The position numbers were made by a program, and so were the translations under genes. Below are positions 27,901 to 42,900 of a stretch of DNA of 64,000 nt, piece after piece; the first letter of the stretch is position 1, and each line of letters begins with the position of its first letter. The stretch covers positions 7,501-71,500 of the forward strand of contig JAXRKP010001167.1 in NCBI GenBank assembly GCA_037039925.1, written 5' to 3'. The notes under the pieces were generated by a model, which searched no databases, was not told the DNA's origin, and saw only the letters and a list, made by a program, of their open reading frames with translations. The DNA comes from Doris montereyensis (taxonomy: Eukaryota; Mollusca; Gastropoda; Nudibranchia; Dorididae).

Positions 27901-30900
27901 TCTATCTTTGACATCTACTCCTGAGAAGATTAAAGTATGATTTGGTCCTACATTTTATATTCCTTGTCCTTTTTTCTTTGTTTCTGTAATAGCCAAAATG
28001 TCTACTTTGAATTTTTCCATTTCTTCAGCTAATTCTAACTCCTTTCCATTAATTGCCCTAACATTCCATGTTCCAAAAATCAGTCTGTGTTCTTTTCCAG
28101 AGTCGTCTTCGAAAGTTCATGCCGGGTATATCATTGTATATATTACTTTGAATCAGGTTGTTTTGGATAAGTAGGGGATTAACCTACTGTACCCTAGGTA
28201 GATGGTGGGGCTGCCACCTTGAGGCCCCCTACCAGGCCTTGTTATGTTCTGTCAGGGTTAACTCCCTTAGCCTTCGGTCAGTCAAGATCGGCCTGCAAGG
28301 CAGCAGGTTGTTTTCTTTCAGGGTTAACTCCCTTAGCCTTTGGTCAGCCAAGACCTGCCTGCAAGGCAGCAGGAGACTCGTGGAGGGCGGGATCATCTAC
28401 TCCCCGTACAGGTGCTTACCTGTCCACTGCCCGGAAAGATGATGTTAAGCTGAATATATCCTAAAAGTTGAGACAAACCGAGTAAGAAAGTCTGCAAGCA
28501 GATAAATGATCAACGTCTTTGGTGAGCTTGCACTGGTGCCAAAATACGGATTAAAAATCTCTTTTCCTTACGTTGTAACCAGTCTAAATTACAAAAAAAC
28601 AAAAATAGAGGTGTGTACGTGTGGGAAACTGCCATAACGTTAAAATGAGTGAGTGTGTGTACGTGCATGTGTTGGAAAGTGGCATATAGAAGACAGCTGA
28701 TGTGTTAGCAATCAGTCTATTCTATGATGAAATCTACTTCATATTCATTAGAAGATCTGGGGTTCATTTGTTGGTGAGAAGGGGGTTGGTTTGTCTTGCG
28801 TACGATCGCATGTGTGTTGTGGGAAGGGGAAGGTAAAGCTTGTGTTCAGTCTGTTTGCTTGGGTTTTTTTTCATGGGTTTTCTCCTTTACTTAAGAATTT
28901 GATTTTTGAGTCGTTTAGCTTTGTCTTTTGGAGTTGTCTTTTTTTTTTTATTGATTCATTACCTCTTCTATGCTGACAGAGAAAGGAGAAACACTTCAAT
29001 TTCAAAACCTAAATTCAAAAGACAAAGACATAAATCTTGAGAAATAAAGGTAACAATTATTTCTCTTACAAAATCAACTTACTTGTAGTGTTCTTCATAA
29101 ACCTCCTCAAAAGAAACAGTGGATAGGGCAGAAGTCGTATCATTCATCATTGAATTGGTATCATTTATCATGGCAGTCGACTCCATGATGGGCTGGGTAA
29201 TTTCTAACACATCCATCTCTGACATATCTTTTGCCCCTTGAATCAATTTAGATGGTAAAGTATCTGCCCCTAAAGGCTCTGAAAATTTGGCCACGTTTGT
29301 TTCAACCAAAGCGGCAGCAACAGATGTACCATCCTCTGGCAAAACAAGCTCTACCAAACATGTTCCATCTTGTTTCTTGCCAACCAGCTTCAAAAGAGTA
29401 TTTTGATCAGTGACCAGTTTTGAAAATTGTTCACAGGCTTCGACGGTCCATTCGCTTTCACTGACAGGCACAATACCGTCTAAACTACACTGAAATGCTT
29501 GAGCAGGAAACTTGTAAAAATCATGTTTCAAGTTCACAATATCCTCCGTTACACATAAGCCACAATTTCCATAGTCAATGAAGCGAACTGAAATTGTGTG
29601 TTGGCTTTCATCTGCACTGTTCAAACCTAGCACCGTAGACCTGTAATAAAGATTGTCCTCTGCAAATAGAGCGGCAACAACATCACCAGAAACTGCGTTA
29701 TGTTTCAACTTGTGATCTTCAGCAAGTTGGTTGCTGTAAGCTTTTTGAAGACTATCACTGATTTCACCCAGGATTTCCGTGGACGAGGCCAGTTGGCACC
29801 AGAACTCAGAAGGACTATCACAATGGCTGATGAATGCTTCAACTTTCCCCAACTCTTCTAGAGTCTGTGAAATACAGCTGTGAAAATACATGCACATAAG
29901 GAGATATTAATAGCATGGAAAACCCAATAAAGCATGTCAACAGATAAGTTTAAAGAATCAAATTAAAACAAATTTGGTTTGATCTCTTTAGGCAAAGAGT
30001 CCATTACATTAAATTCAAATCTTTTCTTTTACCTTTCACAAATCATATTTTGTTGTATTACAGTATGCTTTTTTTTTTTTTTTAACAGAACCCATAAATG
30101 TCAGTAACTTCTCAACAACGCAACCAATCATCATAAACTTTTAATAAAATAAGCTTGTCTTGTACAATTTGATAAATATGTCTTGTTTGATATAATTCCC
30201 AGAACAATGAAAGTCATGCAATTAGTAAAAAGAGATACATTTTTCCTAGACAGTGGGCAGGTGCTTTCACTTGTATGGGTATTAGGCAGTCCCGTCCTCA
30301 ATGAGTCTCCTGCTGCCTTGCAGGCGAGTCTCAACTGACTAAAGGCTAAGGGAGTTAACCCCGACAGAAAATCAAAACTTGCTCTCCCCCAGGAAGGTCT
30401 TGGTGGACCCTAGGATAAGGGACTTAACCCTGACAGAAAATAATAACCTGCTACCATGCAGGCCGGTCTTGGTTGACAAAAAGCTACAGAAAATAATATC
30501 CTCATGCCTTGCAAGATGGTCTTGGTTAAACCAAAGTCTAAAGGAGTTAACCCTGACAGAAAATCACAAAAGCCTGGTAGGGGGCCTCAAGGTGGCAGTC
30601 CCACCATCTACCTAGGGTACAGTGGGCTAATCATCTGCTTACCCAAAAACCAAGCAATTCAGAGAACTAAATGTGAGACGACCATGGAAATGAACATCGA
30701 CTTTGATTGTAGGGTCAAATCATACTTTAATCTTCTCAGGGGTAGATGTAAAGATAGAGCTAGAGCAAGAGTAGGCCTCCTAATGCATAAAAGACATGAA
30801 AAGCTGTTAGAAAGTTTGAAATTCATAAGCGTATGGCTTTTAAGAGGTAAACATTAAACCACAAGTAAGAGAAACTAAATTATTAATAGCTTATGGACCA

Positions 30901-33900
30901 AACCACCACAACGTCCATTCCTTGTCGGGCGTGGTGGCTTGCGTGCCTCGGCAAGCCAGAGAGCTATGCTAGCAGGATCTTAAGCTCTTGGCAAGGTCAC
31001 CCAAGCTGGACAGGTCGAAAAAGGTCAGACTAATATGGACACATTGGGTAGACAGGATGCAGGACAGCAACCTGCCTAGGAGTGATTCTCCAAATCCAAT
31101 CCCAGCCCTCCACGATGAGGGCTGGCGAAGGGCTATCAACCCCTCCCATAACACAAATGCGTTACAGAAACGCCAAGAAGACTAAGACTAAGTGTGAAGC
31201 GTTCCAGTGAAAGCCGAAAGGAAGCTGGCGTGCCGATGGCTCTACTCTCACCAAGGACAAACACAAAACTGGGCACATGAAACGTGCGAAAGATGTTCAA
31301 AACGGGAAGACGGCTCAGATAGCCGCAGAAATGCGGTCATACAACCTAGCAGTTTTGGGTCTTTGTGAAGCAAGATGGACTGAGGCAGGGCACCTTCGCC
31401 TCACCACAAGAGAACTCATTTACTCCGGACACCAACAGGAAGGTGCCTCCCACACTGAGGGAGTTGGTATAATGATTTCACCAACAGCAGCTAAATCGAT
31501 GTTAGAATGGAATGCCATCCTCCAGAAGAATTACCGCCAGATTCTTCACAAAATTCCGTAAAATTTCGATGATCCAATGTTAAGCATCAAAGAATGAAGC
31601 AGAAGATAAACAGAAAAAAAATTTATAAACACTTTCAAGATGTGATAAATCAAAAAGCAAAGAAAGATGTCTTGATCCTGATTGGTAACCTAAAAGCTAA
31701 AATCGAAAGCGAGAACACTGGCTGAGAGCATTGTTTAGGCAAAGAAGATCTGGGAATCAGGAATGAAAATGGAGAATTATTTAGTGACTTTTGCATGTTC
31801 AGTTGTGGTTGCAGGAAGCATCTTCCCACATGAAAGAGTACACAAGGTTACCTGGGTGTCTCCAGATCATCAGACCGAGAATCAAATTGATCACATCTGC
31901 ATTAGCAGTAAGTCTAGTAGATCCATGCTAGATGTTACAGGACCCACAGACTAAAGGCTTGTTCACACCAAACGAGTCTTCTAACAACATCGTTCTAACA
32001 AAGAACGAGAAGTGTGTTCACACACACAAAAATCGGTCGTCCGTGTAGTCAACATGAACGCCTAAACGAAGCTGTTAGCTTTGTTATAGCTAAAATACAG
32101 ATGTGACAATAGAAGAGAAAGAAGATATTGAGCTCATCCCATTTGTTCTCAGCGCTTGATATTTGGAGAGTTTCATCATCTAGTACCGCAAATACTAGCA
32201 GATGTCAAAAAGTGTCTAGCATATATTCGCATGAGGCCGGAGAGTTTCAACACTTTGTTGCACATGGTTTCATCCTTCATAGAAAAAAAGACGACCAATT
32301 ACAGCATATTCTCTGTTTGAATACATTTTACTGGTTTTGTGTTACAGTCCCGGTCTTTTGTAGACTGCATTGATGAGTGCTTCACTTTCAACAGTATTCA
32401 TTTTTATGTGGCTGTAACCTTCTTTCAATCTCAAGTAAAATAGATCTGATTATTGAAAACTACACACTTACCTCATTCATTAATTACCCCGTCTTCTATC
32501 ACTGCACAGTTTTGCATTATCAATTATTATTTAAGAAAGAAAAAAAAAATTCCCCATTATTGTTGATAAAATTCAAATTTCCGCTCGACACAAACCTTAA
32601 TTTTGGGGCACTGATTCCGAATCTGCAATAAAAAAAATGTCTACGACCATTCCTGAGTTGGCATGGTCAGTTGAAAGTTTGCCCAGGCAAGTGGCTCTGA
32701 CCGGAAATGTGAATCAACGATCCCCGAGACGATGCGTCTCGATGAACGATGGGCCGATGCTGGCCGACACTCAGGGGGAATTTTGTTGTCCCGGTAAAGG
32801 TGAAAAGTTGTTAGAACAACAAATTAAGTTCGATGTGAATAGTGATTGATGATACAGAGAGATTTTGTGCATTCCGTAGTTAGAACGATGTTGTTAGAAC
32901 AACTCCTCTGGTGTAAATACACTGTCAGAAAGTGTTCCAAATACAACTGAAAAACCATTACACACCATTAGCAAAAGAGGACTTTTCCGTAGAACAGGCA
33001 TGGGAACATACAAAAACATTCTGGGAAACTACTTGCAATGAAATACTTGGCAAGAAAACAAGACAACACAAGGAATGGATAACACTAGAAACAATGAAAA
33101 AGACAAAACTCAGAAAGGACTTAAAATCAAAGGTAATCAACAGCAGACCACCAGCAACAGGGCAAAGGTGTGTGGAGAAAGATGTCGAGGGAGGGGGAAC
33201 ATCGAGAAAAATTTTCCACCCTCTAGGTTTGGATCATTTTTTGGGAGGCTGATATCTTGCCTCTGGACCACCAAATTCTCCCCCTTGAGAAGCACACATG
33301 CATCCCCCTTGAGATGTACACAGATAATGCGAAGAGAAGGTTCAGTTGCAGACTTTCAGGAGATTTTAAAGACAATATCCCACACAAATTAACAGCACAA
33401 TGGTTTTGAGAAGATGCCTCAGGAGAGAAAGCGAGATAAGAACGACAGACAGAGAAAGGAGGGCAGAGAGGGAGAGTATATTTATATAAAGAAGGAGAGA
33501 GTAGAAAAAAGAGGCTAAGGCCATTTTCACGTATTTGTACCCTAGGAAATGGTACATAGCTTTGCTTCCTCATTTTCTAGTTAATCCTTCACAGGAAATA
33601 AAGAGATCATGGAAATTATTGATTGAAAATGAAGAATTATTTCAAAGCTAACACAGCCTAAGACTGTTACACATTATTTGATTACTAAAGTGTAGAAAAC
33701 AGCTATAAAACAGTTCCTTTCCTTCTGTTGACAAGATGAGAAAGTGGTGAGCATAGCACTGTAAAAACATTTAGCAAGCAAGCGTGCAAATACCTTATTT
33801 TCCCCTTTTCGGAACAATTTAAATCTTCTGTTGTCGTGTCTTCCAAAACACTTTCACTGGCATCAGAAAAAATGCGCTTAGCCATGGTTCCAGCCAATAC

Positions 33901-36900
33901 ACCCGTCCCAAGGCCATATCCTGGTAAGAAAATAGAAATAATATTTAATAAGGAATGCAACAAAAGGAAGGCAAAAAAAAATTGTTTACACAGCTGTGAA
34001 CAATTTTATTATGTATAAATGCTAAAAAGGGTTTTGGGTGCTATAATTATGGTTATCAATTTTATTTATTTGATCTGATTTATCCACATCCACAACTAAA
34101 GTAACCTCAGGATTTTAAAAATGTTGCCCAGACTGCCCTGTAAACAGCCAAGGGATCCTTAACCTGCACAGAGTGACCTTTTTATCGTCGTTCTCCGATG
34201 GGACTAGGTGTCGAATCTGGACCAAAGGAATAGATTTGACTCCCAAAAATAAATCTCAAGAAAACTATTCAACCGGCTTGGACCCACCACCTTTGGGTTG
34301 AGATGCCGACATCTTTCCTCTGGACTACCAACTCGAAATCCCATAGTTATCAAAGAACAGTATTCAAGTGGCATACCTAAAAATAAACCATCGCTATATA
34401 AATATTATTTATCTATTAAAAATAAGCAGAAAAACATTAATTTCAAACTACACTTACACTGCCACAGGAATATTAAGAAGCAATTGATATAAAGCGCTCA
34501 ACGGCATCATGTGCGGGCGACTATCCCCTACCATGTACGTCAACAGGTCGCGGATAGTGGAATGGCCTCTAGATATAGAGGCTAGCTGTGAATAACCAAT
34601 AAGCAGTCGCAGACAATATGATGCTGGTCATAGAGGGTCAGGTGGAGTTGGAGAATGAGAACTCAGCTCTTAGAAAATACCCCAACATACTAGCAGAAAT
34701 GACTAGCAGGCGAATTGAGACGGCTTTATAACCTCTCCCGGGTAGACAGATCTTGTTAGCTTAGTAAAGTTAAGTAGTCTATCTTGGAGACGGAAACTCT
34801 GATTTCATGGCTCATTAATCTGGAAGGGTAGCCTGTCTAGAAGTGAATCTCCAAAATATATCCTGGTCCTTCCAGTCAGGGGGTTGGGCGTGGGGCCAGC
34901 AACCCTACCCTGTCAAAATCAACATCGCTATGGAACGTCAACAAACAATCCAGTCACCTCAACTTTGGGCACAGCTGGTGCCCCTCTAAAGTGCCAGGGA
35001 CGCACACCACTTAGCAGACCAATCCACCTTCTTAACCCAAGGAAAATTTCCAGAATTGGCATCTAGAACGTCCATACTATGTACAAGACAGAAAAGTGCT
35101 CACAAATAGCCTCAAAATTCAGGAATTATCAACTGGATCTTCTTGGAATCAGTGAAACTCACTGGATAAGACCAGGAGAAATAAAACTGACAACCGGTGA
35201 AACAATAATTTATTCAGGAAACACTGACAACAATGCAACCCACCCTGAAGGAGTGGGTTTTATGTTATCAAGAAAAGCCAAAACCTTACATATTTCATAG
35301 AAACCAATGGGACCTCGGATTATATCAACCACTTTGAGAACCAGCAACCGGCAAATAAATCTAAGTGTCATCCAATGCTATGCCCCAACGAATGACAAGG
35401 ATGAAGTTGTCGTCAAAGTAGATTTCTAAAAGTGACTCATGCAAAAGCTGGAAGACATCAAGTCGAGGGACATTACAGTAGTAATGGAAGATTTCAGCGC
35501 CAAAATAGGGTATAACAACAAAGGATTTGAAGAAGTAATGGGAAAGCTCAGATTAGGGACAATGAATAAAAACGGAGAAATTTTCGTAGACATGTGTGTT
35601 AACTACAACTGTATGCTCTTTTCAAACACAAAAGGATACACCTTGCGACTTGGATTTCATCAGATCAAAAGACACAAACCACAAAACCAAATTGACCATC
35701 TGTGTATCAACTAACGCATTAGATCCTTTCTCATCAAGGAACAGATATCAGTTCCGATTACCACCTCGTTATAGGGAAAGTAAAATTTTAATTTAAGGCG
35801 ATATGCGGCACCTGAAAAATGCCATTTGGGGTAATAAAAAAATATTTTCACTTTTTAACTTTACTTTGAACCACCGAAGTCTGAATTCCGTCTTCATGTG
35901 AAAAAATAGTCTTTGAAGACAACAGTTTAGTGACAAATTATCATATTTTGCTTTATTTTGAGAACCATCACAAACCCCTTGAATGAAATAGCATCGTCTA
36001 TTCATTTACACACCTCTTCATATGCACTGTACTTTTCCTGTTGAGACTAAACAGTCCGCGACAATAGTATTATTTCACTGTATTCAGGACTGCTAACACA
36101 AACCCACACTTCCATAGATGGGCAAAGGTTACGCTTAAATGCCACTAACATCCGGGCGAACAGTCGTGACTGGCCCGCTCAACCAATCAACACCGATCTT
36201 GCGCGATCACGCGCGTCGCACTTCCCACGAGCGACATGGGTCACCAAATTGGGTCATTGTGAATGTTTCATTCTGTTTTCAATGATCATATTTGATTACA
36301 GAATATATTCATTCTATTCTATGCATTGGTTTTATTATCATTTGATGCATGTTGTTTGATATCACGAATAAACAAAACTCTTGTGAGCCGAAAGTTGTGT
36401 GAAATGAGTGTTTTAGTATGCTTTTAGTGTTGTGAAATTTCAATTGTGTTTTTCTAAAAAAATATATATTTTTTAGACAATTTTTTTGCTGTTTAGCCTT
36501 ATTTATACATATTTTGTCAAGAAATTGTGCATGTAGATAGCTGTTTACTGTACAAACAAACTTAAAAAAAAACATTTTCTGGAAAATGTATACTTTTCGC
36601 ACACACAAAATAAAACTGAAAGTCCTAATTTTTTTTTATTAAGTTTATAGTTATTACCTTGAACAACTTGTATGTGAAATTTGGAGCGATTCGGTCATAA
36701 AGTTTTTTTTTTCTAAATAGCTATGTCAAATAATGTGTAAACAAAAAACATGACAATTCAAGAAGGCGACAGTTTCCATGGCAACCAAGTAAACAACACC
36801 ATATAAGTTCACGTTTCAATACACTGATTGCATAATTTTACCCAAAAAATCAGAAGTAAAAAAATAGTTTCAGAACCCACATATACACAAACAATTATAA

Positions 36901-39900
36901 CCAAGAAGAAACACAATGTCAGCTTTGTAAAGGAAGAAAGGAAAACAGAATTCTCACTCACGATATCCAATCAATTTGAGGCTCTGACAGGACTAGAGGA
37001 CAGTAATATAGAAGACCATTGGAGGGACCTGAAAGATGAATGGACAGCAGCATATGCGGAAACACTCAGCGAGAAACCACAACACCAGAATGAATGGGTT
37101 TCTCAAGAGACCTCCATAAAGATAAAATCACGCAGGAAGCCAAAAATGCAGCTATCCATGTCAAGAACCAAAGCAGCCAAGGTCCAATCCCAAGCAGAGG
37201 CCAATGGTTAAGTAAAGAAAAATGTAAGAACAGACAAAAGAAATTATTTTGAGCTAAAGAGGCCAGTGAAGCGGCTGAAAAGGGATTATGGGAGAGATCT
37301 ATACGGTAACTAAAAAGCTGACAGGGAAGTGCAGGCAAGGAAGCAGACTCATAAACTAGTCCTAAACAGTAATCTTCCTACCACAAAAGAGGAACAAATG
37401 TCTTGGAAGGAACACTTCTCAGAACTGCTGATCGATCACCATCTGCACAACCCCAAACATAGAGAAGGCAATAGAAGACCTAGATATAGCCACAGATGCC
37501 CCAACACCAGCGGAGTTTGACAAAATCAAAAAGATTAAGAATGGAAAGGCAGCAGAACCTGATGGCCTACCTGGAGAGATACTCAAAACAAACCCCGAGT
37601 GTTTTCCGTTGCCATGTTACATAGCCTTTTCACAAAGATTTGGGAAAGGGAAGAATTTCCAAATGACTAGAAAGAGGGTCATGTCAACTTATCAAAAAGG
37701 AGACTTCAATGAGAGCTCTAACTGCAGGGGAATAATGCTACTGTCAGTTCCAAGAAAAGTTCTCAACAGAATTTTCCTTGAAAGACTTAAAAGAGCAATT
37801 GATGCCCAACTACCATGTTTATTGTCTTTCTTATAATCGGGCCTAGCTTTGCTAGGATGTGAACACGGGACATGATCTGTCCGGCAGCCTGACCACGTGG
37901 CCATCGACACCATGTTTTTGGGGTCAGATGTGATGCTTTTAAAGCTAAAAATGATCTTTCCTTGTGCTCCAATAGTATATCACTGAAAATCAAATATTAG
38001 TGAAATTGAGTTTATAATGCGAATACAGAGCAAGAGATAACGTTTCAACTCTTAAAACAAAAATGACTTCAACTTTACAAAGGAAGATAAGGCTTGCATA
38101 AATTTAAAGAAACTTGAAAAAATACAATATTCGTTAATTTAAGGAAGGAAAAATTTTGACAACATTGATATTTTGATCTCTATTTCCCCCTTTCTTAATG
38201 AGAGTTTCATGTACTGTACTAGGGTTCCCATGTTTCATTCACACAATGCAGATATAAATTTAATTGAACTGAACAGGGCACTTCATCTTGACATAAGAGG
38301 TCCTGTCCAATCATTGATCTAGAAACAGCCTTCAACAATAGACTTACAGCCTCCCATAAAGAAAATGTGAGCAAAGGATTGTTTTGTGAAATTTTCATAT
38401 TTTATTTTCAAAAAAAAACACACTCACAGAATCTGAGAAGACGAAGAAAGCACTAAGATGGAAGAATGATTTTCCACTAACATTTCAACTTTTGGTGCTT
38501 AATGACAAACTACTCGCGGACCAATAGGCATCAGATCGGCAGGGCTTCTGTCCTACATCATGATTTCCGAAACCGTCCCGGAGGTCACCCGTCTCTCGAC
38601 AACTTTTCTGAATGATCAGATCTCGACAAATGGTGACAATACATGTACCAACAGACAAACACAATGCTTACCAGTCTAGTAAGAAAACAATTTTACAGTT
38701 TGCAAAATAGGCGCTTTATCATAAAGAATCTCTTAACAAAGTCTTAAAAATGGCTGCCAGTGAAATTTTTTTTACAGAGCAAGAGATTTTAAACAAAAAA
38801 ATGACTTCAACTTTACCTCATATCACTCTGATAAATCATTTCTTGAAGAGTCTGGCCAGTTGAAATTAATTAATCAATACCGGTCAACGTGTAAAATCTT
38901 TTAACATAGGTTGTAGTTTTAGGAAAATTACTCGCCTTTCTTTGCAGATAAGAATATACAGGGCAATTAAAAAACATTGATCTAGAAACCATCAATAAAG
39001 AAAATGTGAGCAAAAAAATTATAATCAAAAGCACAGGAGCAAAGATGGAAAATGATTTTTAATCTTTTTACAGGCATCTATTCTTTCATCATGCAAATTT
39101 TTGACAATACATCAATGCTTTTAGTAAGAAAACAATTTTAGCAAATTAGGGCTATCCAGAATCTCTTCAAAGTCAACTTACTCTGTCTGGCCATGAAATT
39201 TACCGGTCAATAATCTTTTATAGGTTGTAGTTTTAACTTGCAGATAAGATTCTAAAAACGTAAACCATCAATAAAAAAAATTTTAGCACAGGGAAATTAA
39301 TGGTTCTCAGGCAAAATCTAAAACATAATTTAATATTAACAGATTCTGCAACAGTCAAAATCTCTTTATCGGTCATTTTTACTTCAATGTCTCAGGTTTC
39401 AAGAATAAAAAGGAAAGACAGGCATTGGACTACCAAACAAGTGGCATTCACCTTTAATTCAATAACTGCCAACCTTTTCAAATCCCAAAACAAATTCTGA
39501 CCCACGTAAACTGATTTTAACTTGCACGATGACCCGATATATTCCAGAAAATATAGATAACTTAATTTGAATTAACCCCCTTGAAAGTAAATGACAAAGA
39601 ACTCTGCAGATTGATGTTTTTTCTGCGAAATAAGACGGCAGTTTTGCAAACTCAAAATGGCAGCTATGCAATATCACCCAAATGTCTTGAAGTCGAATAA
39701 TTCTTACACTCAAATTTAACTTGCATTTGCTACTTCCATCTCACTCACTTTTCTTCAACCATAGTTTTGAACGTCTCTGTAGTTTCATCTGTCCAATCAG
39801 TACCTATCGGCTTGATTCCAAACAAACTTGCTTCCTTTGCAAAAACCGGCACATTTTTCATTTTGGAAGGTATCTTACGCAGGTTTGACTTGTCTGATAC

Positions 39901-42900
39901 AACTTCTGTGTTTCCATGATCAACGTAGAAGATCTGTTTGACAGAAAAATTTATTGGTTTGTTTCATTGAAATTTACCTTGTCCACCATTGAAGTGATTT
40001 CAGATGAAAGATAAGTGAAAGAAGGAAAGGAAAGAAGTAGAAGCTACCAGTAGCACCCGCTAAGCGCCCACTGACGGAAAGAATGATGAAATATGAATGA
40101 TGTAAATATAAATAATGCTGAGATGGGCTTACCATGATTTTTGAAGGGACAGACACACATGCACAAAAATAACTTTCCTGTAAATGTCACATCCACCTTT
40201 ATTCCTTCTTAAAGAATTTTAAATTTTTATGTTACTTAACATTATACCAATACATTACACTAATGAAAATAAAAATGACAGGTGCTAATCTACAACAAAT
40301 ATTACTTTCTTGTGAACTATAATGTTCAATCAATTCGGTTCATAAGTTAAACTAACAAAGTACAGATGGTTTTCAGCTTTTTGTCAAATCATTTGGTAAC
40401 TTTCACTTGTATCCACTTTTCATTGTACTATAGACAACATGACGCGCTGACAGCAATACTCAAGAATTGAGTTGGTCAGCTATTAATGAAGAAGAAGACT
40501 GACCTGTATTGATCCATCATCATTAGTATTGTCCACCCTAACACGGTACCAGGAGTCGTCTTCATACAAGGCTGTCAACAAATCCCCTTTATTCACATCT
40601 CCCACTGCCCCTTCGCCATCGGATAAACCACTTGCATACTCAAACAACTCTTGCATCATGGAGTCCAAGGCTGGCTGATTCTTCTCTAGTTGTATGTAAA
40701 ACTGACTGGGACTGACCACCAACGAAATAATCACAGAAACACGTTCTCCTTCAGACATGGCGTTGGAGTTCATGTCCAGTGCACTTTCACAGTTTTCGTG
40801 AATAGAGCTTAATTCACCTGAGAATGAGATGCGAGTCTTTAAATCAGACAAGTAAGAAAGAAAACGCCACAAATATTTTTACATCATACTTATTGAATAG
40901 GACTGAAAATTACTTCCGTTTTATTTTTTTAATATATCTGTCTGGCTAATTGAACGGGGGAAAAAACTACTTCTGTTATATTTTGCTGTCTAACATATTG
41001 AATGGAACTAGAAATATTTCTGATTTTGCTGTCTAACATATTAAATGGGACTAAAAATATTTCTGATTTTGCTGTCTAACATATTGAATGGGACCAAAAA
41101 TATTTCTGATTTTGCTGTCTAACATATTGAATGGGACTAAAAATATTTCTGATTTTGCTGTCTAACATATTGAATGGGACTAAAAATATTTCTGATTTTG
41201 CTGTCTAACTTATTGAATGGGACTAAAAACTATTTCATATTTTGCTGTCTAACTTATTGAATGGGACTAAAAACTACTTCCTATCATATTTTGCTGTCTA
41301 ACTTATTGAATGGGACTAAAAACTACTTCCTATCATATTTTGCTGTCTAACTTATTGAATGGGACTAAAAAACTACTGTCCTGAGAACGGGACTTCATAT
41401 TTTGCTGTCTAACTTATTGAACGGGACTTAAAACTATTTCTGTTATCACATTTTGCTGTCTAACATATTAACTCTATGAGCCCTGATTCCCGCTTATAGC
41501 AGGAATTTCCATTCAGAACTCTATGCCGGTTCTCGCTGAAGGGGATAAAGGATTACCTAGATCTAGTACATTGAGGGGTGTAACCATAAAAAAACGTATG
41601 GAATGACTTTAGTTTCAGTTGTAAGCTGGAGTTTTAGTTCTTGGCTAATGTCTGCCTCCATTGCAGTCACTTTCTTTGTCAAAGAATAGCAAAAAGTCAT
41701 CATGACACAAGCGAGTTGTTAGCTTGATTTTGGTCAGGAATACCCTGAAAAGAGGGTCAAGAATAATGGCACTAGCATAAAGGTAGACCTTCACTTTATC
41801 TTCCCCTAAAATATAAATAGTGTAAATCATGTTTTTTATGTAATGAATTTTGTGTGAGACCTATGTGGTTTTAGGCGTTTTTGCTCAGGGGCTCAGGCAC
41901 AGGGTCAGATAGGGTCAGGGGGCCAGGGCTCATAGGGTTAAACATGAATGCAAACTACTTCCGTTATCATATTTTGTTGTCTACCATGTTAAAAATTGCA
42001 AAAAAAATATGTCCATTTTTAATTTAACTGTAAAGAAACAAACAAGAAAAAACCAAAATGAATACCTGCTCCAGCAGATGAGGTCCTCAAACCAAGAATG
42101 TCAGTGACTGCCTTGCTATCAACATACACTTGTACCATACAAAGTCCATCATCAATGTCTGAAACAACCTTGACCACCACTGTTTTATCCGTCACTAGAT
42201 TCCTTATCTTCTCCACCAACTCAGGGGTTAATTTCGACTCACACGCCAAATCAGCTTTGAAGGAAAAAGCTGCAATGTGATCTGTGTTCAAATCTACTGG
42301 CAAAACAGCAAGAGACTCTTTACCCAGACAATCAGTATTGCCATAGTCAATAAATCGGACAGAGTACTTCCCGTCTTCAATCTTTTCTACTGTAGCTCTG
42401 TACCAAGCTTCATCTTCACTGAACTTGGCGCACAGCATCTGGCCTTCCTCAATGGATTCTAGCTGCTCTGCCGATTCTAATGATGTGTTCAGCTTGCCCG
42501 AGAATTCCAGAAGTTCTTCCTCCCGTGTAGCCATTTGGATGTATAACTGTCCTCCATTGTCAATTTCTGTGATGTAAGCATCTTCTCCAAATTTCATTTA
42601 CCTGACACAAGAAAGACAGCAAATCTGAGGCGACTTCAAATATAATGCCTGAAAAGTTGTTTTTGGGCTTAAAAATGTTTACTTGAACGAATTTGTAAAC
42701 ATATGATCTAACAACAAAAATCAATACATGTCTTAATTCTGATCATATACAAAAGAAAATCATTTTGGCAATGACGGCATACATGCAAAATAATTTGTAT
42801 ACATCTGGCCTTGCCAACCATCCTTGCCTCTGACATAAATATACCAGACTTTTTACCTACAATGAAGTCACTGACATGTGGTTGTATCCAAGCAACTTCT

